From contig NC_071391.1 in NCBI RefSeq assembly GCF_022682495.2, positions 106,623,195-106,687,194 on the forward strand: a DNA stretch of 64,000 nucleotides. Direction: 5' to 3'. The notes beneath the pieces were generated by a model that was not told the origin of the DNA, searched no databases, and was given only the letters and a program-made list of their open reading frames with translations. Numbering within the stretch: position 1 is the stretch's first letter; each line of letters opens with the position of its first letter. Made by a program: the position numbers and the translations under genes. The stretch is from Desmodus rotundus (lineage: Eukaryota; Chordata; Mammalia; Chiroptera; Phyllostomidae). This document shows, in pieces, positions 43,481 to 56,104 of the stretch.

Positions 43481-44860
43481 CAGTGGAAAGATGTCATAAC
43501 CCAGGCTCAGGCGGCAGCGGGGACAGGCCAGCTGGGGAGGGCCAAGGCTGGTGCCCAGGCCTGCCCATGGGGTCAGGCAAAGGCCAGGTTTCAGAACACG
43601 GGAGCTCAGCCAGGGCCCTTAGTCATGGGTTGGGAGTGTGGGGATGGGGCTCCAAGGGTCAGCCCCAAACTGGTTGCTTGGCCCCAGAGGAAGAGGTGGG
43701 CTGAGCAGTATTAGGGAAGGATGGGCTCGGCCTTGGAATACAGGTGCTCTTCTCAGCAGAAGAGGGCCTTGAAGCAGGGAGGGAGTGACAGGGACAGAGA
43801 GGCCTAAGGGACAGAAAGGACTAGGTGAGGTGGTAGGGTGGGAAAGGACAGTGAGGACAGCTAGCAGACCCCAGAGTGAAGGCAGACCAGCCACAAATCT
43901 GGCCGAGCTACAGAGCTGATCAGCTGGGCTGCAAAGAACCGCCTGCCTGGGGGACAAGGCTCCCATGAGGGGACCAGCAAAGAAAAAAGGATTCCAGGAC
44001 CGAGGACACCTCAGGGCCTGGGCTGCAATGGAGGGTCCTAGGCTTCGCAGGGCCTGAGAAGCGTAGTCAAGCATCAGGAGCCAGGAGTGAGCGGGCTGTC
44101 ACTCGAGAAGCTGGGCATGTCAGGACAGTGTGGGAAGCCGTGAGAGAGGGGGAGGGCAGGCAGCTCAGAGCTCACACTGGGACCCATGTGGCTGGGTCCC
44201 TTCTCCATGGTGCCAACTTCTCCATGCAAGGAAGGGCCTGGCATCTTAAAGGGGCCTGGTAGTAGTAAAGAGGTCCCTGGGTGAGGAGCTTGGTGGAATT
44301 CGCAGAGGCCGGAAGGGCTTGGCTGTGACAGTGCAGCTCTGCTGGAGCAGGAAGTCACACAGGCCAATAGGAAACATCCAGGAGCCCCATCCAATGGCCC
44401 CCAGAAGATGGTGGCAGGATAACGTGTCTGAATCCCCCGGCTGTAATAAAGCACACACTTCTGCCATTCATTCCACCTGCTGGATCAGACCGCATCTGAC
44501 TGGGCTACCGAGAGCTGAACTCTGGGTGGCCAGCCCAGGGGGTTCACCTGCCCTCCGTGATGTTGCCACACTGTTTGCCTCTCTGCACCCATCCTCTGCA
44601 GCTGTACCCCTATCTGTCCGGACCCCAGAACCATAGGACTTTCCAATTTTCCTCTATCACAATTCACGAGAAAAGTAGTTAGCAATTCTTTCCCAAGGGT
44701 ATTTTCACTTTGATTCAGAACCTTTCTTAACCCAAAGAAATGAGTCTCTAATGGTGGAATTCAAGCCTAAACAAAGCCAGAAAGAGAGTTTGTGGAGTAC
44801 ATGGGAACTCCTCAAGTTCACTGTATCATTGGAGGGCCCCAAAGTTAGCTTTTAAAAAAC
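43480..44860. other. Upstream flank, nothing recognised
   Basis: I see neither a known gene nor a clear repeat here. The sequence is GC-rich and unique-looking; several open frames exist on both strands but none resembles a known family. Confidence 0.5.
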
Positions 44861-44869
44861 TTCTTGCTT

Positions 44870-45400
44870 TTTATTTACTTTTTTATTTATTTGAACTTTT
44901 TTATTATTGACACTGTTACAGATGTCCCCATTTTCCCCTTTTGCCTACCTCTACCCAGCTCCCACCCCCTTCCTTTTGGCCATCCCCACACTGTTGTCTG
45001 TGTCTATGGGTCATGCATATATGTTCTTCAGCGAATCCCTTCACCTTCCTCCATCTGGCCCCCCTTCCTCTCTGACACTGTCAGTCTGTTCCATGTGTCC
45101 ACACGTCTGTTTCTATTTCGTTCATCAGTTTATTTTGTTCCCTAGATTCTGCGTATAAGTGAGATCATATGGTATTTGTCTCTCTGACTGGCCCATTTCA
45201 CTTAATGTAATAATTTCCAGGTCCACCCATGCTGTCCCAAAAGGCAAGATTTCCTTCTTTTTATGGCCACGTAGTATTCCTTTGTGTAAATGTACCACAG
45301 CTTTTTATCCACTCAACTACTGATTGGCACTTGGCTGATTCCAGATCTCGGCTGCTGTAAATAATGCTTCTAGGAGCACAGCGGTGCATGGATTCTACTT
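44870..45400 (-). mobile_element. L1 LINE 3' fragment, reverse orientation
   Basis: Reverse-strand L1 motifs appear in order: gcgtataagtgagatcatat, tggcccatttcacttaatgt, ccacgtagtattcctttgtg, and tgattccagatctcggctgc. Confidence 0.85.
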
Positions 45401-46030
45401 AGTTTTCTCTAAGCGCTCCCCAAATGTCTTTCCGTTATTATCATCATTTGAACCTATGTATTTTTAAAGTATTTGACGTGTTTCAGTAACACTGCAGCGT
45501 TTTTATTTGTTTAGTTTTGTTTTCAACTGGGCACAAATGACCCCTTTGGTCCAGCACAAGCTTCTTCAGCTTTGCTCCCGAGTCCTTTCATCATGACCCC
45601 GTGATGGTTGGGAACTCTCTGGCCTTCTGGTGTGAGATGCTCTGGGCCCATCTTGTATGTTTGCGCTCCGGAACTGGAAACAGCCAAGTTTCCAAGAAGC
45701 CGTTGTTCCTTTCAGTGAGAAAAGATGTTTAGAGACCACAGTTTGGGCACTATGTGTGCTCAATCAAAGACAGCTTATTTTCTTTAAATTTCTCAGCCTT
45801 CTCCAAGAAGGGGCAGAGTCTGGGCCCGAGACCATCTGAAGGGTGCCGCACCCTGCCCCATTAAGTGCGTTGCTCCTGGACCCCAGGCTGCTTCCTCCCT
45901 GGCCTGGAGGGAAGCTCTCTACTGACCTGAGGCAGCCTCAACCCTTCCTCTCTCCTCCCCAGAATCAACCACCCTCTGCCAGGGAAGGCCCCTTCCCCCC
46001 AGCCCTCCTCACCGTCTCTCTTGGGAGACA
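45400..46030. other. Upstream flank, nothing recognised
   Basis: This follows the L1 fragment. The first 130 bases may be more L1; the rest is unique-looking, with a CT-rich patch near 45930-45960. Confidence 0.45.
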
Positions 46031-46435
46031 CTGCAATGTGAGAGCCAGACATGGGATCAGACCCGAGGGAGCTACTTACCTCTCTGTGCCATAGTTTCTT
46101 CATCTGCAAAGTGAGGTTCAGAGTATTTTGTTGTATTTTGTTATTTTTTATTCCTCACCTGAGGATATATTTTTATTGATTTTAGTGAGAGAGGAAGGGA
46201 GAGAGAAAAAAGAACATCAATGTGAGAGAGAAACATCAATCAGTTGCCTCCCCTACGCATCCTGACCAGGGACCAAACCTGCAACCCAGGTATGTGCCCT
46301 GACTGGGAATCGAACCCGCAACCTGATGACACTTCAACCAACTGTGCCGCTCGACCAGGGCTGGTTGTAAGTATTTTAAGTGGAGGACTTCAGACAAAAG
46401 TCTTAGCACAGTGTTTGGCCAAAAACACCTGAATG
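46030..46435 (+). mobile_element. MIR SINE split by a VES-like SINE
   Basis: The left part has ctctctgtgccatagtttct tcatctgcaaagtgagg; the right part has aaaagtcttagcacagtgtt tggcc. Together they give one MIR interrupted at about 46130-46366. Confidence 0.7.
46130..46366 (-). mobile_element. VES-like tRNA-derived SINE (bat), copy 2, reverse
   Basis: Reading in reverse it ends in ccagccctggtcgagcggca; forward it shows atttttattgattttagtga, gagagaaacatcaatcagtt, tgactgggaatcgaacccgc and cgaccagggctgg. AGTATTTT at 46122-46129 and 46370-46377 is the likely target-site duplication. Confidence 0.88.
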
Positions 46436-46739
46436 CACTAAACAACTTTATGGACTTGACTCTCATCTGCCAGGTGAGTCTCAGTGTGTGCAGACAGAGT
46501 TTCCAGCAGCTTTCTCTCACAGTCCCGAGGCAGGCGGGCCTGTCAATCCCCACCTTGCTGTGAACAAGATACACAAAGATAATTTGTGCTGGCTTTAGGC
46601 TTCAGAGGAAATAAGAAACCACGGAGGGATGTCTTAAGTTGCAAGAAACAAGCAAGTGTGTGTGTAGAGGGTGGTGGGCATTGCAAGGCCTGCCTGGAGC
46701 AGTAAGAATGATGAAGATGTTGTGTGAATATAAACCAGG

Positions 46740-47165
46740 GCCACAGTATGGCAGGGCCTCTTGAAATCTGGACCTGCAGCATCTGCAGCAGTTCTGGGGA
46801 CCAGCTCCCCTCTCTGTGGACATCAGCAAGGTGGTCGCAAATATTCATGTTTCTCCTCTTTGTGCACACAATAGTATCACACCACTCTCCTACCTTTAAA
46901 ATTAGGCACAGCTATAAGGCTTACTTTTGCCAGTGAATTGCAAACAGAAGAGACATGTGTCACCTGTGGGCAGTAGCCCTAAGAGCTGAAGAGAATTAGC
47001 TGAATTTCCTTCCCCTGCTCTGTGATGGTGGAAGCATGTGTCTAGGTGGAGCCTCCACTGGACAGGTCATGGGTGGTCAAGAATAAACTCTTATTGGGTT
47101 AAGCCTCTAAGATTCGGGGGTTGTTTTTTTCCACAGCAAAATCTAGCCTATCCTGACTAACTGAT
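46740..47165 (+). mobile_element. MaLR/MLT1-like LTR, degraded
   Basis: The 3' end reads agaataaactcttattgggt, taagcctctaagattcgggg, gttgtttttttccacagcaa and tctagcctatcctgactaac, a typical mammalian MaLR-type LTR terminus. The subfamily is not assigned. Confidence 0.55.
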
Positions 47166-47829
47166 CTCTGTCTCCTCAGTGGTGCTCTCCCTGTCTCAGG
47201 AAGCCTGTTCTGTGAATCGACACCACCTCTTCTCACTAGCAATGAGCTTATTCTTTCCCTGCACTCTAGGATGGTTCTTTCCTTGTAGCTTCGCCTGCTC
47301 CTCATTTCTGCTCCTACATAACTTTTGCTTGCTTAACATTCTCCCATGGCCCTATCTCTGCTTTGTGGCTCTGTCTCTAACTGCTTCCTTCAGGATGTCT
47401 TAGTTCAGAAAGACAAAGACAGGCTCCGTTTGTCCCAGATCATCTCTTTGCGCCAGGCCACTCATGGGTTGTTGCCCGGCTTCTAGACTGGCTCTCTAGG
47501 GTAGATGCCAATCCTCGTCCCAAATAGTGGAGGAAGGGGGCGGATAACATGATATCTTAGCCCAAAATATGGCACCTGCCCGAGGACTCAGGGGGTACAT
47601 GGCCACCTGGAAGTGGGCAGGCACCAGACAGGGAGGAGGGGGAGAGAAGGATGTTTGCTTTTAAACATTAAATCATGTTAACCTTCCATGTACAAGATAC
47701 TCAACATCTGGCTGAAACAAGAACGCTTTAATGGAAACATCTGGATACTCTGCACAGTGTGAGGCAGCTGGATCCTTGGCAGCATCTGTGTGAGTAAGCG
47801 ATGTGGGGTCTCCTCTGTGTGTTTAACAT

Positions 47830-48290
47830 CACAGTTGTGCTTTCCTTTGCCTGTAACAGAAAACCAGACTCAAACTGGTTTAAATGCTTAAAAGGGAAAT
47901 TCTCAGCTCACTAGGCTGAAAAGTCCAGAGATGAGGCTGGCTTCAAGTAGGCGTGAATCTTGCAGCTGAACAATATCACCAAGCACCGTTTCTTTGTGCC
48001 CTGCTAACCCCTTTATCCCCAAACTGGCTCCCCTCAGAGGGCCCAAAAAAGCTGCCAGAAGTCCTCAGAGTTACACTTACCTTGTTCAACCAGCATCCCT
48101 AGCAAAAGGCTTGACATCTACCCTGATTGGACAGGATGGAGCCACATGCCACAGCTGATCCCATCACTGTGACTTAAGGGTACTGGAATGCGCTGACGGG
48201 CTTTGTCATACGCTCCCCCCTTGGAACCAGAGATGGAGCCAGCTTCTTCGGAACCCCAAGAATGCCTACATGCGAACTAGAGAGTGTTGG
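47830..48290. mobile_element. Old interspersed repeat, unassigned
   Basis: TGTAACAGAAAACCAGACTC, aaactggtttaaatgcttaa, ctgaaaagtccagagatgag and accctgattggacaggatgg resemble a known mammalian fossil repeat that I cannot name safely. Confidence 0.4.
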
Positions 48291-48439
48291 GAAATGGAGA
48301 GTGGACAGAGACTTATGAGCTGCTAGACACAAGGCTGGGACTGGGTGAGGCAAGTGAGGAACCTAGAGCTCAAAATGTAAGGAGGTGCCCACTCTCAGGG
48401 GTAGACCTCAAATTCTGTGCCCCAGGTTCCTCTCTTGTT

Positions 48440-48770
48440 CCACCCTAGTCTCGGACCTGGCTGCATAACAAATTACCCTGAAGCTTGGTGGCTGCAAAAA
48501 CTAAACATTTATTATGTCATGATTTCTGTGAGTCAGGAATCTGAAAGTGGTTTAGCTGGGAGGTTCTGGCTTGGGGTCTCTCACGGGGTGGCAGTCAAGG
48601 TGTCAGCCAGGACTGCAGTCATCCAAAGACGTGACTGGAGCCGAAAGGTCCACTTCGGAAATGGCTCCCGCACGGGGCTGTTGGCAGAAGGTCTCAGCTC
48701 CTCCCTACATGGAACGTCTTTGTAGGGTTGCTGGGGCTGGCCTCCCCCAGAGCAAATGATCTAAGAGAGA
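48440..48770. mobile_element. Old LTR-like repeat, unassigned
   Basis: Ctgcataacaaattaccctg, aagcttggtggctgcaaaaa, catttattatgtcatgattt, gtgagtcaggaatctgaaag and tcccccagagcaaatgatct follow a common mammalian fossil repeat; its class is uncertain. Confidence 0.5.
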
Positions 48771-49169
48771 ATAAGGCAAAATCGACACTGCCATTTATAA
48801 CCGAGTCTCAAGGTTTGCTCACCATCACCCCTGCCATTTTCTATTAACCAGAAAGCAATTACGAGGTCCAGACCGTACTGAAAGGGAGAAGAATTAGCTG
48901 CAATGCTCAAAGGAAGGATTGTCAAAGAATTTGTAGACGTATTTAAAGGCACCACATGAAACAACGACAAGATGACTGGGTCACTAAAGATGCCCTGAAT
49001 TATGACTTCTTACTTCCCATTATCTGAGGCCAAGATGACACATGCTTTATCCCCTGTGCCAACATTGTTTGGCTGGTGAAGACCCTGTGAGAAAGAGAGC
49101 TATAACCGATTATTGATGTCTGTCCTAGCCCAAACCACAGCCAGGGTTCCCTGTTTATCTGAATACAGA

Positions 49170-49625
49170 AGTTGTCTTTGTTCAGGATCCAGCTGCAGTA
49201 TGCTCAGAGAAGGTGGTCCCAGATGATGAATCATCATTGGCCTGGACTAGCCACCCCATGGGAGGGGCGAACCCATTCCCCCTTGCCAGTGGTTGGTTGA
49301 GAGATGGAGACATAACCCAGTCTAGCCAAGAGAAAGGGAATTCTGAGGGACAGGTTCTGGGAAAGGTTTTCCTCCCAGATAAATGGCACTGGTGAGATGA
49401 CTTCCTTCCTTTAAGCAATTTTAGGAGGACCAGCTACCATCTTACAACCAACAGGAACAGCTATGAGAATTTCTGAGAAATGGAACCAGAGTTCAGAAAT
49501 CATGGAGCTGTTGAATAAACCAATCCCAGAACTGCCCTGCTCTGGTTCAGAGATAACAAGTACTCTTATTGAACATTATGGTTGGGTCTCCCGTTCCTTG
49601 TGACCCAAAACAACCTAAGTGATGT
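49170..49625. mobile_element. Probable old LTR, unassigned
   Basis: Gttgagagatggagacataa, gaatttctgagaaatggaac and the end cttgtgacccaaaacaacct look like a degraded LTR of the MaLR/ERVL kind. Confidence is low. Confidence 0.3.
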
Positions 49626-50164
49626 CTGAGATGATCCCATGTTTTATGCACCTCCACGGACCTTGAAGAAAACTGGATACGTGCTTTCTTTAGAGTCTGA
49701 AAGAATGACTCAGTATGAGTTATCACACCTTTCATCACACCACCAGGTACACTCTACAGCCTCTTCTCGGCAAAGTAGGAATGTAAAACCCTGCACTTTG
49801 TCTTCTTCCCTTTTGTCAGACACAGAACCTTTTTCTCTGAAGGCCCTCGTCGAAATATCTACAGCCCACTTCAGGTCTGGGCCCAGTAGCCCATTAATCA
49901 ATCTCTGGGGAAGGGAAAAAACTCCTGACCCCCAGGAGACTTGCCTCTGACAAACCCCTAGACCTGGGCACCCTGGGATGGGACCGGGTGTGCTGGGACA
50001 TCAGGTCTGACTCTGGGTACAAGCAGCTCCAAAAAGTCTGTCTCCCCTTCCTTTCCTATTTCCTCCCTCCTCCTTCTGAGAGCTTCTCTTCCTCTTTATG
50101 TTTCTCTGCCCTGATATCCATTGCCTGCTTGTTTCTCATTGACCCTTTTACTGTGAACCCATAG

Positions 50165-50475
50165 ATGTTCAGAACAAAGACTGCATTTCCCAGCCTCCCT
50201 TGCAGCTAGATGTAGCTCTTGTGACTCTATTCTGGCCAGTGCGATGGCAGGGGAAGTGATGTGTGCAATTCCCACTCATGTCCCTAACGTAAGGGATGTG
50301 CCTTCCTCCCACCCCTTCCTCCACACTGAAGCTTGGGATTATTAGAAATGGTGGGAAGAGTAGGAGCTTGGGTTCCCACACTAGCCCTGGACCACCCACC
50401 TAGAACTGTGTGTAAAAGAAACCACCATCTTGTTCAAGCCATTGTTATTACAGGCTCTGTTACCTGTAGCCTAAC
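50165..50475 (+). mobile_element. Probable MaLR-like LTR, unassigned
   Basis: GACTGCATTTCCCAGCCTCC, cttgcagctagatgtagctc, ctggccagtgcgatggcagg and ttgttcaagccattgttatt follow a common mammalian LTR fossil. Confidence 0.5.
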
Positions 50476-50477
50476 AC

Positions 50478-50592
50478 CTCCTCTTGCCTCTCCTCCTTTT
50501 CTTTCTCCTCTCCCCTCTCATATTTCTCTCTTGCTTCTCTTTTCCCCTCCTGATCTTCAGATCTCCTTACCTTTCTCTTCTCTCTTCTCTCA
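50478..50592. repeat. Polypyrimidine tract
   Basis: CCTCCTCTTGCCTCTCCTCC and similar C/T runs continue for about 115 bases with few purines and no fixed unit. Confidence 0.8.
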
Positions 50593-50599
50593 AACCCAC

Positions 50600-52085
50600 T
50601 AATACCTTCCAAAGTAGCAGGTGGCAGGAGTAGGCAGCAGAGGCCCTGACAACTATTCCGCTCCCCAGGCCCTGTGAATGTGTTCCTGTCCTGACAGCCC
50701 TGATCGGGGTTTTGCCCTCACACAGAGGAGTCCCTGGCCATGTCCAGCCCCATGCTCTGAGGATGGCCTGCTCCTGGGGAGGAGCAGAGAGCCAGCCAGG
50801 GCACCAAACCCTGGCAGCCCAACCTGTGGCCTGATGCTCGGTGCCCAACTCCTGTCTCATGATTCCCTGGTGACCTTGTGATGCCTGGAACTGGATGCTC
50901 GCCTGGGCTAGAAACCATCTGGCTGTGCCCTCTGGCTTCCCCAGAAGGGAGTGCTCTTAGATGCCAGGGAAGTTTGGCCAGCCTGAGCTGGGAGCTGACC
51001 ACTTCGAACTCTTTTATTCTTCAGCCCCAGGTCCAAATTCTGCACAGGTGGGTGAGAGTGGCAGAGGAAGAGAGGGCAATAAGGTTGCTCTTCCATCAGG
51101 GGGACTTCAAGACCACTGGGCAGGCCCCCGTGACTCCCCCTCCCAGCCCTGCCCTCTGAGCCCCAGTGCCAGCCTTCTGTCCCTCCTCAGCCCTCCCAGA
51201 CAACAGATGGTGCCTTGAAGACAAGTCCTGGGTCCGGGCCCAGGGTGCGGATGTCAGCTGTGGCAGGGCGCTCCCCTTTCATCCTCCGGCATGCGGCTAG
51301 GGCAGCCCCAGCCCCTCACTGGCTGAGTAGGGCTTAGCAGGGCAGGGAAGGCTGAGTTGCAAGAGGCGACATGCAGAGCTTTAGTGCCCTGTGGGAGTGG
51401 GGCCTGGCCTGTGAGAAGAGATGGCCTAGGCCTAGGGCAGGGAGAGGAGCACACAGGAGAGTCCAAAGCAACCAAACTGGGCCTTGCCCACAGCCAGTAG
51501 TATGAGTGCAGGGCCTCCGCTGGGCTCAAGTCACCGGGGATGGATGAAGAGCATCAGTTTACCTCCAGGCTGTTCTCAGAGAAGGCCTAGAAACCCAAAA
51601 GGCCCCTCCTTTGGTTCTAGATTCCCACCCATCAAGCCAAGCTCCTTGATCTAAGCCAGCCCTTGACGAGAGGCAAGGTTGTGAATGTCTTCACCTGACC
51701 ACTCCCAGATCAGTTACTGTCAGCACAATGCTGTGAAGGGGTGATGTCACGTCAGAATTCTCGAAACACTTTCCATCTGGAGTCAACGCAGCTGCTCCAA
51801 GGGCCGTGCCCCACTGCCAGCCGTGGGGTCGGATCAAGTGTCCTTCTGGAAGCCAAGCATCGGGCAGGCCGAGGAAGAACCAAGTCAGGGCACGGAGCTG
51901 CTGAGGGAAGAGGGAAGCACTTGTGGGGCTGAAGCGCAGGAGCTCTGAGCCCAGCGAGGAGCAGGGAGAGGCCCATAGAGTTCAAGGCCAGGCCAAGAGT
52001 CCTGGGGAAGGGCTCACGGGGGAAGACAGACACTGAGGAGAGAGAGACCGCAAATAAGAGCCTCCATCTGTCTCTGTGTGTCTCT
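50600..52085. other. Upstream flank, nothing recognised
   Basis: GC-rich unique sequence. No gene and no clear repeat was seen. Confidence 0.45.
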
Positions 52086-52300
52086 CTCAGGCACATATTC
52101 TTTCGTACCCATACCCTCCTCTAAGTGCTGTGTACTCCCAAGCCTTTGAGCTTCGCCAACGCTGTTCCCTTGCCAAGAATGCCCTCTATCCACCTGGTGA
52201 ACTTCTTTCATCCTTCAGAAGGCAGCTCAAATGTCACCTCCTCAGTGATGACTTCTCCCCACCCCCTACTGACCCTACCCTGTGCCCCTCGTCCACTAGC
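52085..52300 (+). mobile_element. L2 LINE fragment
   Basis: AGAATGCCCTCTATCCACCT, tcagaaggcagctcaaatgt and cacctcctcagtgatgactt are the conserved L2 stretch before its terminus. Confidence 0.7.
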
Positions 52301-52854
52301 CAATTCTGAGAGCCCCCATCTGAGCTCCAGCCACTCTTAACCACACTGAGCTCACACGGCTGTGTTAGCAGATGGGCTAACGGCCTATCAGCCCACCTGC
52401 CCACTGAGAAGGGGTGCCTCAAGGGCAGCAGAGGTGGTCTGGCAGAGCTCAGTGGTGACTGGGTTCTTACAGACATGTGGTCACTAGGGCCTGCCCTCGT
52501 GGGGTTGACAGACAGGCATGAGGACACACTGGAGGAGCCAGCTTTGGTGACCTGTTTGCCCCTTTAGAGCCCAGCGGAGCTCAAATAGTCACTGACTACA
52601 CGCATTTAAATAGGTCATAGACCCACACACAACCCAGAGGTCTTGCTGTCTCTCTTCAAAGTCTTAGAATTATTTGGGGTTACCCCTCTTGGTGGGGAAG
52701 AGATGCAAAAAAAATAAAAGTCTGATTTTGTTGGAACACCTAAAACTTAAGCTGCCTGCTGTTTCCCACAGCACAGAAGTCACACGAGGAAGAGGGACGC
52801 ACGGGGACTGAGCACCAGGGTGCCTGCCGGAAGGCCCATCTGCAACTCGCCCAA

Positions 52855-53000
52855 CACATGGCACCCGGCAAGAGGCTCACTCGGAGCCTCAGTTTCTCCC
52901 TTGGTCCAGTGAGAATATCTATGGTAATAATATCCCCAGTGTTGCTGCAGAAACAAATGAGATGACATGTGACAAAGTACTTGGCCAAAAATACAGCACA
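52855..53000 (+). mobile_element. MIR SINE
   Basis: GAGCCTCAGTTTCTCCCTTG then gaaacaaatgagatgacatg match MIR. Confidence 0.7.
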
Positions 53001-53710
53001 CCGATGGCGCAGATTCCCACTCAGCCCCGACCCCACTCCTCGCACTGTGTCACTTACAGAGGCCCTGGGGAGCCTGGGAAATCGGGAACCGTTGAGGTGA
53101 GAGTCCATTCACGTCCTGGAGATGACGATACAGAGGTAAAGAGATCGGCCCCCCTTAGGTGTTCATAAGATTCTTATCGATGAGATTATACTTTAGAACA
53201 ATCTCTAACTCCAAGACTCTACAATTTTTAATGTATTGAGAGCAACCCTCAGTTAGCCAGAATGGTTTGATTAACTAGAACTCCAACCCCTGAGCGTTCT
53301 AGGTGACCAGGAAAAAACCTCTTTGGGAGAAACCAGGGGCCAAGTCACAACAGCATGCCCCCGCCCCACGCCGTCCAGGGCTGCCCCATGGGAACATGAG
53401 GCCCAGGGCGAACATCACACGCCTTCCGGGAAAGCCAGTTTTACTCTGAAGTTTTTTTGGAGGCTGAAACTTACCAATGAGAATGTCCCTAATTCGAAGA
53501 TGTGCATTTCTTCACATTAACATTTCTTCACATATTCACATTCCTAAAACTCTGAATGCATTGATGTGTTTGTTTAATGTGGCCATACATTTTTCTTCTC
53601 AAAAAATAAAATAAAATAAAATGTCCTTAAGTCCATAGTGCTTTTTGCAATTGACAGCCTCTTAGAACTGAGAAAAACCAAATGAGCCATTTAACTCACT
53701 TTAAATAGAA

Positions 53711-53907
53711 CTCATGTGGCTCAGTGTGTTGGAGTATTGTCCTGTAGCTGAAGGGTTGTGGGTTTGATTCCTGGTCCAGACACATACCTGGGTTGCAGGT
53801 TCGATCCCCAGTCCAGTCACATACATGTTTCTCTTTCTCCCTTCCTCTCTCTCTAAAAAGGCAATGAAAAAATGTCTTCTGGTGAGGATAAAAAAATAAA
53901 ATAAAAT
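53711..53907 (+). mobile_element. VES-like tRNA-derived SINE (bat), copy 3
   Basis: CATGTGGCTCAGTGTGTTGG, tgtgggtttgattcctggtc, caggttcgatccccagtcca, catgtttctctttctccctt and an AATAA-rich tail are visible. The head has lost the usual CCCTGGC. AAATAGAACT (53703-53712) and AAATGGAACT (53908-53917) flank it, 9 of 10 bases, with the left repeat overlapping the element edge by a base or two. Confidence 0.85.
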
Positions 53908-53919
53908 AAATGGAACTGT

Positions 53920-56100
53920 AAGTCTTTTAAAACATTGTTTTTATGCTAAAACTTGCCAGGACACACTAAAAAGTAGAAGGTGAAATGCATGTGAACTTTT
54001 AAGAAAAAGCATAGGACAAACCCTGTTTTGCTTGTGGCAGGCCCGCTGCGCGCTGAGCGCCTGGGCCTGCGTGCCCTTCCCTCTCCCTCGCCCTCAGCCA
54101 TACTTAAAACCACCATCTGGGATTAGCCCGTCCAGGCAGAAGTTACTGCGCATAAAATGAAAGATTGGCAAAGTGGGGGTATCCTCTGTGGACCTGGGGC
54201 ATCACAGCCGTGTCTATGGTGCTATGGGTGGGTACGACTGAAGGCTGCCAGGCTGCAGGGGGCAAATATTACTGTGCCTCCACCTCCCCCCTCCTACCCT
54301 GCTCCCTTCTGGAACAACTTGGGGGAGGTCAGAGCTTCAGGGACCACACAGGTTATCAGGCAAGAATAAGTTTAAGTTGTCAGTCACTCACTCAGCCAGG
54401 CTTATTTCAAACTTTGGGGAGTGGGGGAGTGGGCTGGGTAGCAACGTGGAATCGCACTGGATAAACCCAGCTGGGGTAAACCTGAGAGCCTGAGTCCTTG
54501 GCTTTGGGAAGGGAGCAGCCGGGCTGGTCCCAACTCTCCTGTCCTCCTTGGAGACGAAGGGCCGTGGCTGCTGTGGGCCTAGCCCAGAGGTAGTAGACAA
54601 GGCTGGGTCTCTTCCCCATTAGCTTTGCTGGGTCCTGGAGCCCAGTGACCGTAACGACTTCCTAACCACCCTCCTCCACCCTTTGCACCATCTCCCGGAG
54701 CTCAAGTGGAAGCTATTCCAACCTACACCTTGAAGCAGAACTTAGAGATGCAAACTTTATGATTTCTAGGACATCTGACATTCTCTTAGCATTCGATATT
54801 TTTCAAACTGGGATCCTTTACCTGACATCCTTATAGAGCAGAATTCTCAGCCTCCTTCTCTGCTTCAGCTCAGGACCGATGACTCCTGCCATCAGGCAAT
54901 GCTCCCTTGGGCCACCTCCAAGCTAAATCCCTAAATTATAATTCTGCCCCTCTTCCTCCCGCTTTGTGCTGCCTCCACGTCTCACATGTACATCTATTAT
55001 TGCACTTCACACAGGGTTCCTTGGTTATCTGTTTACCTAACAGGCTCCTTTGTGCGCAAGACCCATTGTTGTTTTGTGTTAATTCCAGCACCCAGCCCAG
55101 CATCTAACATGCCATCCTCAGGAGCCGCATATCCGGGAGCCCTTCTCTGCACCCGCCAGAGAGGACCTGTTGGAGGAAGATGGAAAAAGTGCTCTGTGAC
55201 CAGGATTGTGAAATGATAGGGATGACGTGAGGGGCTTTCGAAACCCTGGGAAGGAGTACCCACGTGAACTAGAGCCCCTTGCTATTCTGGGCCACCAGCC
55301 GTTCAGAGTTGACTCAGGACAGTCTGGGAGCTGCAGTCAGCTGGGGACAGAGCCGCCTCACCGTGCAGCCCTCTGCTGCCCCCTGGTGGCTTCTGGGGCC
55401 TTGGCTGAGCAGGAGAGACCAGTTGTCTGGCAAACTCTCTGAGAGCCTCAAGACAGAGAGATTTCCCTGGAGTCCCTGCTTCACAGCTGTCTGGGCAATG
55501 CCTCTTTGCGACATGGCACCAGGAACAGCTAAGACCAGGGCATTAGATGTTTTCAACTCAGAGCTGCAGTTTAACTCATAGTGTGATCTTCAGTGGCTTC
55601 CTTCACTACCTAAGCCTGTTTTCTCATCTGTAAAATGCGGATGATGACACTCTCAAGAGATCAGCCCCTGGAAACTCTGGGATGGAGAGTGCAGGGGGCC
55701 TGAACTGGAGGGATGAGGGGATGCTGGGTGAGAGACCGGGGCTCCCTGGACTCCCCCTTCCCTGCAACACTAGGCTGCTGCACGCCCCCGCCTGACTGAA
55801 CCCAAAAGCGTCTTCTCTAGCAAGAAGACTGAGGGTCTCTGGACTAGAGGTCAGCTCGTGCAGGCGAGGGTGTGGGCTCACAAAGAGAAACGGATGGTTT
55901 GGCTGTCCAGTATGCTGACTGCCGAGGCCCCTGGCTCTCCTTCCGTCCCCAGTGGGCCCTGAGAGTCACCCAGCCAGACTTTTACCTCCAAGTGTGAGAT
56001 TTTAGAAAACTTAGAATCTGAGAAGCCCAGGAGGAAAAACCTAGAACCCTTGATACAAACAAGCAAACAGAAAGCAGGAAAAAAAAAACCTAGCACAGCA
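53920..56100. other. Upstream flank, no gene recognised
   Basis: Besides the L2 piece, a MIR trace lies at about 55480-55690 (ctgttttctcatctgtaaaa). The interval 54000-54900 and the remainder look unique. Confidence 0.45.
54935..55120 (+). mobile_element. L2 LINE fragment
   Basis: Attattgcacttcacacagg, gttatctgtttacctaacag and agcacccagcccagcatcta match a diverged L2 tail. Confidence 0.6.
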
Positions 56101-56104
56101 AAGG

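Noticed and set aside
43623..44460. Overlapping long frames on the minus strand (150 and 126 codons)
   Set aside because: They lack recognisable domains, overlap other frames on both strands and sit in GC-rich sequence where such frames arise by chance.
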